Assembly: GCA_050246635.1 (NCBI GenBank)
Contig: JBFWVR010000013.1
Coordinates: 1-64,000 of the forward strand
Source: JBFWVR01 sp050246635
GTDB lineage: Bacteria; Acidobacteriota; Vicinamibacteria; Vicinamibacterales; UBA2999
Length of the DNA: 64,000 nucleotides
Reading direction: 5' to 3'
Shown: positions 25,177 to 32,910 of the stretch, in pieces
Numbering within the stretch: the first letter of the stretch is position 1
Layout of the letters: each line of letters begins with the position of its first letter
The notes under the pieces: model-generated
Told to the model about the DNA's origin: nothing
Database searches by the model: none
The model's input: only the letters and a program-made list of their open reading frames with translations
Made by a program: the position numbers and the translations under genes

Positions 25177-27038
25177 CGACCAGATCCTGCCCGACGGGAG
25201 GCCGCAAGCCCGGCGCCTCGGCGGCGGTGTGCACGACCATGGCCAGCGACGACCGCCACCCCGACACGCAGTGGGCGCTCGCGCTCCGCACTGCCGGCAT
25301 CGCGATGTGGACGCTCGACCTGACGAGTGGCGCCATCGATGCCCGCGGCGCCTTCTGCGAGGCCCTTGCCAGCCCACTGACGCTCCACGACGTCCTGGCG
25401 CACTGGGAGACGAGCGGCGCGACCGCGGATGTCGAACGGGGGCAGGCGATGGCTGACGCGATCCGTGTCGCCCCCGACGGCGAGCGGTTCGAGATGGAGC
25501 ACCGGCTCCGGCGCCCGGACGGCACGGCACGCTGGGTGCTCTCACGCGGCACGGTCCGACTCACCGGCGACCGGCGGCTCCTCATCGGTTCCACGATCGA
25601 CATCGATGACCTGCGCGGGACCCGCGAGGCACTTCGCGGCAGCGACCGCCGGCTCCGGGCGAGCCTGCGCGCGGTGGGCGGTTACATCGTGGAGTGGAAT
25701 CCCGCCGACGACACGGTGGTCTTCATCGAGTCCGCGGATGGGGCCGTCCGCGACCCCATGACGCTGGCCGCTGCGCTGGACCAGGTGTACCCCGATGACC
25801 GGGACGCGGTGCGCGCGGCGTTGCGCAGCGTGCAGCTCTCCGGCTCGCCCAGCCTGCTCGACCTGCGAACGAGCCACGGCACCAGCGGCTATCGTCGCCG
25901 GTTGGCGCACATCGCGATGTCGACCGGGGACGGCGCGCCCCTCCTCTCGGCGCTGGTCGTCGACGCGGGCGACCTGCGCGTGTTCACGGGCCCGGACGGC
26001 CTCGTGGCCCCCGGCAGCGTCGAGCTGGACCGGATCGCCGAGCTCTCGCGCGAGGCGCTGCTCGCGTTCGATGCCGACGGACGCATCACGTTCGTCACCG
26101 CGCCAGGCGCGCACCTGCTCGGCTACACGCCCGGCGAGCTGATCGGGCGCCGATGGAGTGACCTCTGCCTGCCCATGGACCAGCCGGTGATCGAGGCGGG
26201 CCTGGCCCGGCGCGCGCGGGGCGGCCACGATCGCTGGGAGTTCCGCGCCCGCCGCAAGGACGGCGGCGTGCTGTGGCTCGAGGACACGGGCGCCGTGCTG
26301 ACCGACGGCACGGGACGTGAGATCAGCCGCGTGTCGATCTGGACCGACGTGACCGAACGGCGCGAGCGCGAGGACGCCCTCAACGATCGGGTCCGCGCGA
26401 AGGACGCGCTGCTCCGGGAGGTGCATCACCGGGTCCGCAACAACTTCCAGGTGGTGTCGAGCCTGCTCAACCTCCAGTTCCACGGCGCCGACGCCGCATC
26501 CCTGCCCGGCCGGATCCGCGACATGCAGAACCGCGTCGGCACCATCGCGCTCCTGCACTCCCTGCTGTACGAGGCCGCCGACCCGTCCGTGGCCGACGCG
26601 GGACGATACCTGCGCCGGTTGATCGACTCCATCTCCCAGTCGTTCGAGGACGTGCGCGGCCGCGTCTCGGTGGACCTGGAGGCCGATGAGGTCGCCTTGC
26701 CCACCGACGCGGGGCTCCGCCTCGGGCTGATCCTGAACGAGCTGCTGACCAACGCGCTCAAGCACGCGTTCGTGGACGGCCGGCGCGGGCACGTCCATGT
26801 CACGCTGCGCGGACGGGGCGCCACCGCCGTGGACCTCGAGGTGCGCGACGACGGCGTCGGGTTCGCGGCCGGAGGCACGCTGCCGGCGGACGGGACCACC
26901 CTGGGCCTGCCGCTGGTCGGCGACCTGGCGCAGCAGCTCGGGGGACGCCTCCGGATCACGGCCGCGCCCGGGGCGGGCGCTGTCATCCGTGTGGACTGTC
27001 CGCTGGCGCCCTCCCCGGAGGTCGCCCGAAACGGGTGA
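25173..27038 (+). CDS. Second PAS sensor histidine kinase (HisKA_2)
   Basis: This 621-residue kinase is a paralog of the one just upstream, with three PAS-like segments (around residues 30-145, 150-265 and 290-410), HisKA_2 motif LLREVHHRVRNNFQVVSSLLNLQ and HATPase motifs NELLTNALKHAFVDG and DDGVGFAAGG. GTG 25173 overlaps the previous stop (GTGA) and is taken as start; ATG 25239 is an alternative that would lose 22 residues outside any domain. No membrane segment is seen. The two kinases and the response regulator probably form one pathway. Confidence 0.87.
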   Translation: MTTRSCPTGGRKPGASAAVCTTMASDDRHPDTQWALALRTAGIAMWTLDLTSGAIDARGAFCEALASPLTLHDVLAHWETSGATADVERGQAMADAIRVAPDGERFEMEHRLRRPDGTARWVLSRGTVRLTGDRRLLIGSTIDIDDLRGTREALRGSDRRLRASLRAVGGYIVEWNPADDTVVFIESADGAVRDPMTLAAALDQVYPDDRDAVRAALRSVQLSGSPSLLDLRTSHGTSGYRRRLAHIAMSTGDGAPLLSALVVDAGDLRVFTGPDGLVAPGSVELDRIAELSREALLAFDADGRITFVTAPGAHLLGYTPGELIGRRWSDLCLPMDQPVIEAGLARRARGGHDRWEFRARRKDGGVLWLEDTGAVLTDGTGREISRVSIWTDVTERREREDALNDRVRAKDALLREVHHRVRNNFQVVSSLLNLQFHGADAASLPGRIRDMQNRVGTIALLHSLLYEAADPSVADAGRYLRRLIDSISQSFEDVRGRVSVDLEADEVALPTDAGLRLGLILNELLTNALKHAFVDGRRGHVHVTLRGRGATAVDLEVRDDGVGFAAGGTLPADGTTLGLPLVGDLAQQLGGRLRITAAPGAGAVIRVDCPLAPSPEVARNG

Positions 27039-27139
27039 TCCCGGCCCCCGCTTATGGTTCAATCGGAGGTGGATCCCCGCCCGGCCCCTCGTTCTGCGGC
27101 GCGTCTTTGCCGATACTAAGAGCGTCGCCTCATTCCCGT

Positions 27140-27862
27140 ATGACCGATACGACCGTCGCCGCGCGCATCCTGATCGTTGAAGACGAGGCCATCGTGGCCC
27201 GCGACGTGCAACGCATGATCACCACGGCCGGCCACGAGGTCGCGGCGGTCACGAGCTCCGTGTCCGAGGCGCGGGCCTGGCTGGCCGGGCGGACACCCGA
27301 CCTGGCCCTGGTCGATGTCGCGCTGCCGGAGGGCCGGATGGCCGGCCTCGAGCTCGCACGGGAGCTCCGCGACCGCGGCATCCGCTTCGTGCTCGTGACG
27401 GCGCACGTCGATGGCGGGACGCTCACCGCCGCCCGGGCCCTCTCGCCGGTCGGCTACGTCGTGAAGCCGTTCACCGAAGCCCAGCTCATGGCCGCCGTGA
27501 CGATGGCGCTGCACCAGCCGGCGCAGGCCCCCGAGCTGACCGAGGCGATTGGCAAGATCGAGGAACGCCTCGGCCACCTCACCTCGATTCTGGCGTCTGC
27601 CGGGCTGCCCGTGGCACCCGTGCTCGACGACGATGCGCTGGCGCGAATCGACGCGGTGCGTCAACTGTCGACGCGGGAGCGCGAAGTGCTCGGACTCCTC
27701 CTGGCGAATCGCCGCGTCCCGCACATCGCCGACCGGCTGTTCATCAGCCAGCACACCGTGCGCACCCACCTGAAGGCCATCTTCCGCAAGCTTGGCGTGC
27801 ATTCGCAGGCGGAGCTCATCGAGCGCCTGAGCATCACGCCGGACCGTGCGTCGCGAGGGTGA
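27140..27862 (+). CDS. Response regulator, receiver plus LuxR-type HTH
   Basis: This 240-residue regulator starts with a receiver domain: acidic pair VEDEAIV, phospho-acceptor Asp in LALVDVALPEG near residue 56, and the conserved Lys in YVVKPF. A short coiled linker leads to a LuxR/GerE HTH (LSTREREVLGLLLANRRVPHIADRLFISQHTVRTHLKAIFRKLGV). It follows the two HisKA_2 kinases after 101 bp, with its own possible promoter. Such kinases often pair with receivers lacking DNA-binding domains, so this DNA-binding partner makes a transcriptional output likely. Confidence 0.9.
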   Translation: MTDTTVAARILIVEDEAIVARDVQRMITTAGHEVAAVTSSVSEARAWLAGRTPDLALVDVALPEGRMAGLELARELRDRGIRFVLVTAHVDGGTLTAARALSPVGYVVKPFTEAQLMAAVTMALHQPAQAPELTEAIGKIEERLGHLTSILASAGLPVAPVLDDDALARIDAVRQLSTREREVLGLLLANRRVPHIADRLFISQHTVRTHLKAIFRKLGVHSQAELIERLSITPDRASRG

Positions 27863-27913
27863 CCGGCGTCACGCCGCGGTGATGCCGCGTGATCGGGGCG
27901 GCCCGGGCAGGGA

Positions 27914-28576
27914 TCATCCGCGCGGGCGGGCCGCCGGTTGCCGCGCCGCTGATCGCGGCTGCGCGTCCAGGTACGGGAGGCTCTGCCAGAGATACCAGCT
28001 CGCGACAGTGCGATAGGGCCGCCAGGGCTCGGCCAGCCGGAGGAGCCGCGCCGGCTTGGGCTGCCCGCGCAGCCCGTATGCCAGCCGCACCGCCCGGACG
28101 AGCCCGACGTCGTCAACCGGGAACAGGTCGGGCCGCTCGAGCCGGAACATCAGGAAGACCTCGGCGGTCCAGCGGCCGATGCCCTTGACCTCCACGAGGC
28201 GGGCGAGGGCCTCCTCGTCCGGCAGCGTGCGCAAGGCCACGAGATCCAGGCGGCCGTCGTCGACGCGCGCGGCCAGGTCACGCAGGAACGAGATTTTCGG
28301 CCGGCTGAATCCCGCGGCCCGGAGCGGCGCGTCGTCCAGGGCGAGCAACGCCGCGGGCACGGGCAGGCGCCCGGGGAAGAGATCGCAGAACCGCCCGAAG
28401 ATCGTGTCGGCGGCCTTGATCGAGAGCTGTTGTGACGCAATCGACCGCGTCAGGCTCGCAAACGGATCGAAGGCCGCGTGGTCCCCGAGCCGGCACGCGC
28501 CCACCCGACGAATCAACCCCGCCATCACCGGATCGCTGCGCCGCAGGTGCCGCCGCGCCTTCTCGTAGTCGATCAT
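27914..28576 (-). CDS. DNA-3-methyladenine glycosylase (AlkA-like, HhH-GPD)
   Basis: This 220-residue base-excision-repair enzyme belongs to the HhH-GPD superfamily. The helix-hairpin-helix is LVEVKGIGRWTAEVFLMF (near residues 120-137), followed by the catalytic Asp in FPVDDVGLVRAVR. SIASQQLSIKAA is the usual N-terminal signature. It lacks the Fe-S cluster cysteines of EndoIII/MutY and the N-terminal AlkA beta-domain, so it is the short AlkA/MAG type removing alkylated purines. Start ATG 28576; a longer upstream frame is coded by repeats. Confidence 0.88.
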   Translation of the reverse strand: MIDYEKARRHLRRSDPVMAGLIRRVGACRLGDHAAFDPFASLTRSIASQQLSIKAADTIFGRFCDLFPGRLPVPAALLALDDAPLRAAGFSRPKISFLRDLAARVDDGRLDLVALRTLPDEEALARLVEVKGIGRWTAEVFLMFRLERPDLFPVDDVGLVRAVRLAYGLRGQPKPARLLRLAEPWRPYRTVASWYLWQSLPYLDAQPRSAARQPAARPRG

Positions 28577-28617
28577 GTCGCCCCTGTTCGCCCGGCCGAT
28601 TGTAGAGGACTTCCAGC

Positions 28618-28795
28618 CACGAAGATCACGAAGCCCACGAAGACACCAGGCATGCGCCAGGCACCAGTCGGTTCCGATCAGCAGATAGACCGACAAATGG
28701 ATCAAACGGATAGATCACGAGATCGCCAGATCCACCAATCCCAAATCACCAAATCACTAGATCACTAGATCACCAGATCACCAGATCACCAGATT
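28618..28795. repeat. Nonamer and octamer tandem repeats
   Basis: CACGAAG-based nonamers (28618-28646) are followed by GATCACCAG/AATCACCAA-type octamers (about 28675-28795, best preserved from 28744 to 28790 as ATCACTAG and ATCACCAG units). The octamer family is the same as before queC and gph. The array fills most of the 292-bp gap between the glycosylase (minus) and the first carbonic anhydrase gene (plus); a purine-poor stretch up to 28868 shows no clear promoter. Confidence 0.9.
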
Positions 28796-28868
28796 CAAGA
28801 AATCCCCTCCCTGTCCGATTCCTCGACCAGGCCGACGCACCGCCCCTTCGGGCTCCGGCCAGACCACC

Positions 28869-29573
28869 ATGCCTACATTCCGTCTCGTCGCCCTCGCGCT
28901 CGTGGTGTCTTCCGCCCTGGCCGCCGCCCCGGCCGATCAGGCGTCGCCGACGGATCCGGCCGAGATCCTGGCGCTGCTGAAGGCCGGGAACGAGCGCTTC
29001 GTCTCGAACCCGGGCGCGGCGCCGCGGGTCGACGTCGCCTCGCGGGCCGCCCTGGTCACGGGGCAGCACCCGATGGCCATTGTCGTCTCGTGCGCCGACT
29101 CGCGGGTGCCACCCGAGCTCGTGTTCAACCGCGGGCTGGGTGAGCTGTTCGTGATCCGGGTGGCCGGCGAGGTGGCGGACCAGTCGGTGATTGCCAGCGT
29201 CGAGTACGCGGCCGAGCACCTGGGCACGCCGCTGGTCATCGTGATGGGCCACCAGTTCTGTGGCGCCGTCACCGCGGCGCTCGACACCGCGCCGGGCGCC
29301 ACTGCGGGCAGCCCGAGCCTCGACTTCCTGATCGGCAGCATCCGCCCGGCGTTCGCGCGGACCACGAGCGAGGTGGATGCGGCGCACCTGCGTGACCTGA
29401 TCCTCGCCAACGTGGAGCAGGTGGTGAACGACCTCGCCTCGAAGAGCACCATCGTCCAGCACCTGCACGAGGCGGGGAAGCTGGCCCTCGTCGGCGCGTA
29501 CTACGAGCTCGAGACCGGCCGGGTGCACTTCTCGACCCCGTTCCCGGCGGCCACGGCGCATGAAGCCAGGTAG
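28869..29573 (+). CDS. Exported beta-carbonic anhydrase, copy 1
   Basis: This 234-residue enzyme interconverts CO2 and bicarbonate. A signal peptide (residues 1-19, ending SSALAAAP) predicts export to the periplasm. Zinc ligands are visible: Cys in VVSCADSRVPPE (with the Asp-Arg dyad), His and Cys in VMGHQFCGAV. VRVAGEVADQS is the usual second signature. Its stop lies 14 bp inside the next gene. It is a close paralog of the enzyme at 31793-32500, and the two flank a chemoreceptor gene. Confidence 0.93.
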   Translation: MPTFRLVALALVVSSALAAAPADQASPTDPAEILALLKAGNERFVSNPGAAPRVDVASRAALVTGQHPMAIVVSCADSRVPPELVFNRGLGELFVIRVAGEVADQSVIASVEYAAEHLGTPLVIVMGHQFCGAVTAALDTAPGATAGSPSLDFLIGSIRPAFARTTSEVDAAHLRDLILANVEQVVNDLASKSTIVQHLHEAGKLALVGAYYELETGRVHFSTPFPAATAHEAR

Positions 29574-29973
29574 CGCCCTCGCCACGGTCGTTGCTGCCGC
29601 CGCTCTTGCCTGGCTGGCGGGCGGCGGGCCGACAGCCGCGCAGTCGTCGTCGCGTGCCAACGCGCGGGACCGGAAACCGGTGACCACCAGCGGCTCGCGC
29701 CGGGAGGCGAAGCCCCCGGCCAGGCCGCCCGCGCAGGCGCAGGCCCCGGCGCCGGCCAAACCGAAACCGGTCGTGCGGCGCCATGCCGCGGCCAGGAAGG
29801 CCACCCCGCCGCCCCCGCCTCCGGTCGAGGTGCCGCCCGTCGATCTCGGCTCCCCCCTGCAGTGGGCCCCGGATCTCGACCTGCGAAGAGGTCCCGACCG
29901 CCCGCGCCTGCGTTGGCCGTCACTCGACGACCCGAAGGCGCCGAGACCGCTCACGCGCGAGCTCGTGCCGTAG
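29560..29973 (+). CDS. Small secreted Pro/Ala-rich protein, carbonic anhydrase partner 1
   Basis: This 137-residue protein of unknown function has a signal peptide (about 1-27), a long low-complexity Ala/Pro/Lys/Arg segment with a run of six prolines, and a short conserved-looking C-terminus: SPLQW, then RLRWPSLDD. The same C-terminal pattern (LQW ... RLxWPxxxD) recurs in the protein after the second carbonic anhydrase. It overlaps the enzyme gene by 14 bp, so the pair is co-translated. It may anchor or localise the enzyme in the envelope; this is inference. Confidence 0.72.
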   Translation: MKPGSALATVVAAAALAWLAGGGPTAAQSSSRANARDRKPVTTSGSRREAKPPARPPAQAQAPAPAKPKPVVRRHAAARKATPPPPPPVEVPPVDLGSPLQWAPDLDLRRGPDRPRLRWPSLDDPKAPRPLTRELVP

Positions 29974-30195
29974 GCGCACGACCGGAATCGTCAACCGCAT
30001 CACGCAATTCACGTCCCGCCCGTCCGCGCCGATTACCCCGTGGGCGAGTTTGCGGCAACGGCATCGCCCTCCCGCCCCGGCGGCGGCGTCCCCGCGGATC
30101 GCGAGGTCCGGGCCTGCATTCGTCACTGGTCTGCAGCACAGGTGTGACTCCACGTCGTCGGAGGCCGCGAAAGCCTGCTGACGAGGACTGTAATC

Positions 30196-31761
30196 ATGCG
30201 TAATTGGACGATTTCTAGGCGGCTGGTGGTCGGATTCGGCCTCGTCGTCATCACCGTGGTGGCACTGGGGGCGTACGGCGTGGCGGAGCTGCGCGTGATC
30301 CAGGCGGCCTCGAACCGGGTCGTGCACGACAGCCTTCCGGGCACCGCCAAGAGCGGCGAGGTGCTCGCGCTGGTGCAGACGAACCTCGCGTCGACCCTGG
30401 AGCATCTGCAGGCGACCGAGGCCGCCGAGATGCAGGAGATCGAGGCCCGCATCGCGGCCAACCGCGAGCGGACGTCCACCCTGCTCGACGAGTACGAAGG
30501 CACCATCACGCTGCCGGAGGACCGCGCGCTGTTCGACCGGATCGCGCCGGTTCGCGAGCGGTACGTGGCGGCCCTTCAGGACGCCATGGCGCTCAGTCGC
30601 GCCAACGAGAAGACAGAGGCGTTCGCGCTGTACGGCAGCGTGGTGAAGCCCACGTTCACGGAGCTCGACGCGGCCGTACGCGCGGTCAGCGAGTGGAACG
30701 TCAAGGCCGGCGCCGTGGCCGGGACGGACGTCGCGAGCGCGGTCTCACGGGCCGCGACGGGGCTGGGGATCGGGGTCATCCTGGCGGCGCTGCTGGCGGC
30801 CGGCGTGGCGGTGCTGATCGTCCGCAGCACCGGTGCCGTGCTCGGCGACGCGGTCAACCAGATGCGGCAGGGCGCCGAGCAGGTGACGTCCGCCTCCGGG
30901 CAGGTCGCCTCGGCGTCGCAGTCGCTGTCGCAGGGCGCCACCGAGCAGGCGGCGTCGCTCGAGGAGACGTCGGCCTCGATGGAGGAGATGGCCTCCATGA
31001 CCCGCCAGAACGCCGAGAGCTCCCGGCAGGCGGCGACGCTCATGCAGGGCGTCGACGAGCGCGTGCGGGAGTCGAACGTCGCCCTCGACGCGATGGTCGC
31101 GTCGATGCAGGCCATCAAGGACTCCAGCGACCGCATCTCGAAGATCATCAAGACCATCGACGAGATTGCCTTCCAGACCAACATCCTCGCCCTCAACGCC
31201 GCCGTGGAAGCGGCGCGCGCGGGGAGCGCCGGCATGGGCTTCGCCGTCGTGGCCGACGAGGTGCGGAACCTGGCCCAGCGCTCCGCGCAGGCCGCCCGCG
31301 ACACCGCGGCGCTCATCGAGGAGTCCATTTCGCGTTCGTCCGACGGCGCCGTACGCGTGGAACAGGTCACCGTGATGACCCGCGGCATCACCGACGCCGT
31401 CGCCGAGGTGAAGGGGCTCGTCGATTCGGTCAGCCTTGCCAGCGAACAGCAGTCGCAGGGCATCGACCAGGTCTCGCAGGCGATCGCGCAGATGGAGAAG
31501 GTCACGCAGACCACCGCGGCCACCGCCGAGGAAGCCGCGGCGGCCAGCGAGGAGCTCAGCGCGCAGGCGGCGAGTTCGCTCGAGGTCGTGCGGCGGCTGG
31601 AGACCCTCGTGGGTGGCGGCGCCCAGGCGCCGGCCCCGGCGGCCAGGCCGCGCGCGTCGGCCGGGCGGGTGGTGCCCATGCGTCGTCCCGCGCCGGCACC
31701 TGCGCTCACGCCGGAAGAACAGATTCCTCTCGCGAACACCGGGACGTTCGGGGAGTTCTGA
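30196..31761 (+). CDS. Methyl-accepting chemotaxis protein
   Basis: This 521-residue chemoreceptor has TM1 (about residues 10-30), a periplasmic four-helix-bundle ligand domain (about 31-190), TM2 (about 191-212) and a long cytoplasmic signalling coil. The hairpin tip IDEIAFQTNILALNAAVEAARAG is intact, and QSLSQGATEQAASLEETSASMEEM is a methylation-helix region. The HAMP domain is very short or absent. The C-terminus ends TGTFGEF, not the CheR-binding NWETF. No che genes are nearby. Its position between the two carbonic-anhydrase cassettes hints at sensing of an inorganic-carbon-related cue, which is speculation. Confidence 0.9.
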   Translation: MRNWTISRRLVVGFGLVVITVVALGAYGVAELRVIQAASNRVVHDSLPGTAKSGEVLALVQTNLASTLEHLQATEAAEMQEIEARIAANRERTSTLLDEYEGTITLPEDRALFDRIAPVRERYVAALQDAMALSRANEKTEAFALYGSVVKPTFTELDAAVRAVSEWNVKAGAVAGTDVASAVSRAATGLGIGVILAALLAAGVAVLIVRSTGAVLGDAVNQMRQGAEQVTSASGQVASASQSLSQGATEQAASLEETSASMEEMASMTRQNAESSRQAATLMQGVDERVRESNVALDAMVASMQAIKDSSDRISKIIKTIDEIAFQTNILALNAAVEAARAGSAGMGFAVVADEVRNLAQRSAQAARDTAALIEESISRSSDGAVRVEQVTVMTRGITDAVAEVKGLVDSVSLASEQQSQGIDQVSQAIAQMEKVTQTTAATAEEAAAASEELSAQAASSLEVVRRLETLVGGGAQAPAPAARPRASAGRVVPMRRPAPAPALTPEEQIPLANTGTFGEF

Positions 31762-31792
31762 AGCTCGTGCACACCTCGTCGGGGATCACATC

Positions 31793-32500
31793 ATGAAGCG
31801 TCCACTCGCGCTTGTCGTCGCGTTGATCGCATCCACCGGCCTCGCCGTCGCAGCACGCGAGCAGTCGCCCCCGGATCCGGGGGCCGTGCTCGCGCAGCTG
31901 AAGGAGGGCAATGCCCGGTTCGTCGCCAATCCCGCGGCGCCGGCGCCGGTCGACGCCGAGCGCCGGCACGCGCTCGTGGCCGGGCAGCACCCGATGGCCA
32001 TCGTGCTGTCGTGCGCCGACTCGCGCGTCCCGCCGGAGATCGTGTTCAACCGGGGGCTCGGTGAGCTGTTCGTCATCCGGGTGGCGGGCGAGGTCACCGA
32101 CCAGGCCGTGCTCGGCAGCGTCGAGTACGCCGCGGAGCACCTGTCCACACCGCTCGTCGTCGTCATGGGGCACCAGTCGTGCGGCGCGGTGACCGCGGCG
32201 ATGAACACGGCGCCGGGCACGTCGGCGGGCAGCGCCAGCCTGGACTATCTCGTCGGCAGCATCCGGCCGGCGTTCGAGCGCATGACAACGCCCGCGGACG
32301 CGGAGCACCTCCGCGAGGCAATCCTCGCCAACGTCGAGGAGGTGGTGAACAGCCTGCTCGAGAAGAGCCCGGTGATCGAGCACCTCCATCGTGAGGGCAA
32401 GCTGGCGCTGGTCGGCGCCTACTACGAGCTCGAGAGCGGCCGGGTGCACTTCTCGACGCCCGTCGTGGCGACGGCCACCACACATGGCGGTGGCCGCTGA
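31793..32500 (+). CDS. Exported beta-carbonic anhydrase, copy 2
   Basis: This 235-residue protein is nearly collinear with the enzyme at 28869. It has a signal peptide (1-21, ending GLAVAAR), zinc-site motifs VLSCADSRVPPE and VMGHQSCGAV, and the shared ending GKLALVGAYYELESGRVHFSTP. Start ATG 31793 lies 32 bp after the chemoreceptor stop, so the two may be co-transcribed. Its stop TGA overlaps the ATG of the next gene by one base. Confidence 0.93.
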   Translation: MKRPLALVVALIASTGLAVAAREQSPPDPGAVLAQLKEGNARFVANPAAPAPVDAERRHALVAGQHPMAIVLSCADSRVPPEIVFNRGLGELFVIRVAGEVTDQAVLGSVEYAAEHLSTPLVVVMGHQSCGAVTAAMNTAPGTSAGSASLDYLVGSIRPAFERMTTPADAEHLREAILANVEEVVNSLLEKSPVIEHLHREGKLALVGAYYELESGRVHFSTPVVATATTHGGGR

Positions 32501-32880
32501 TGGGGCGCCGGGTCCCCACCGGGTCCGGCCGTGTGGCCGCCTGCCTGGTCGTCCTGGTCATCGCGGCCGGCGCCCGCGTCCCCGTGGCGGCGTTCGTGCA
32601 GAACGCGCACGGGTCCGCCAGGCAGGAGAAGCCCCGGGACGACGGTGACCGGGATGGCAGGACGACGCTGGGGTCGTTGCTGGCCATCACCCCGGACGAG
32701 CCGATGCGGCCCCGCCGCCGCACGTCCTCCACACCGGCCGCGGCGCCTGTCCGGCCTGCCGCCCGCAGCGCGGACACGCCAGCCAGGACGAGCGGCGTGA
32801 CGCTGCAGTGGGGCGGCGAGCTCGTCCCGACGGCGAACCGGCGCGGCGTCCGTCTCGAGTGGCCCGGGATCGAGGACTAG
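32500..32880 (+). CDS. Small secreted protein, carbonic anhydrase partner 2
   Basis: This 126-residue protein of unknown function has an N-terminal hydrophobic segment (about residues 11-31), a basic/Pro/Ala low-complexity middle, and a C-terminus VTLQW ... VRLEWPGIED. The C-terminal pattern matches the protein coded by 29560-29973, while the middle parts do not align. It overlaps the second carbonic anhydrase by one base. The pair therefore repeats the gene order of the first cassette. Confidence 0.7.
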   Translation: MGRRVPTGSGRVAACLVVLVIAAGARVPVAAFVQNAHGSARQEKPRDDGDRDGRTTLGSLLAITPDEPMRPRRRTSSTPAAAPVRPAARSADTPARTSGVTLQWGGELVPTANRRGVRLEWPGIED

Positions 32881-32893
32881 AAGCGGTATGCGG

Positions 32894-32910
32894 GAGGGGT
32901 CAGACCCCTC
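32894..32910. repeat. REP-like palindrome GAGGGGTCAGACCCCTC
   Basis: A 6-bp perfect stem GAGGGG/CCCCTC surrounds a TCAGA loop, between two convergent genes. It overlaps the 3' end of the glycosyltransferase-methyltransferase gene and supplies its stop codon (TCA on plus, TGA on minus). It may act as a bidirectional terminator. The same element type occurs at 36613 and 46736. Confidence 0.75.
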
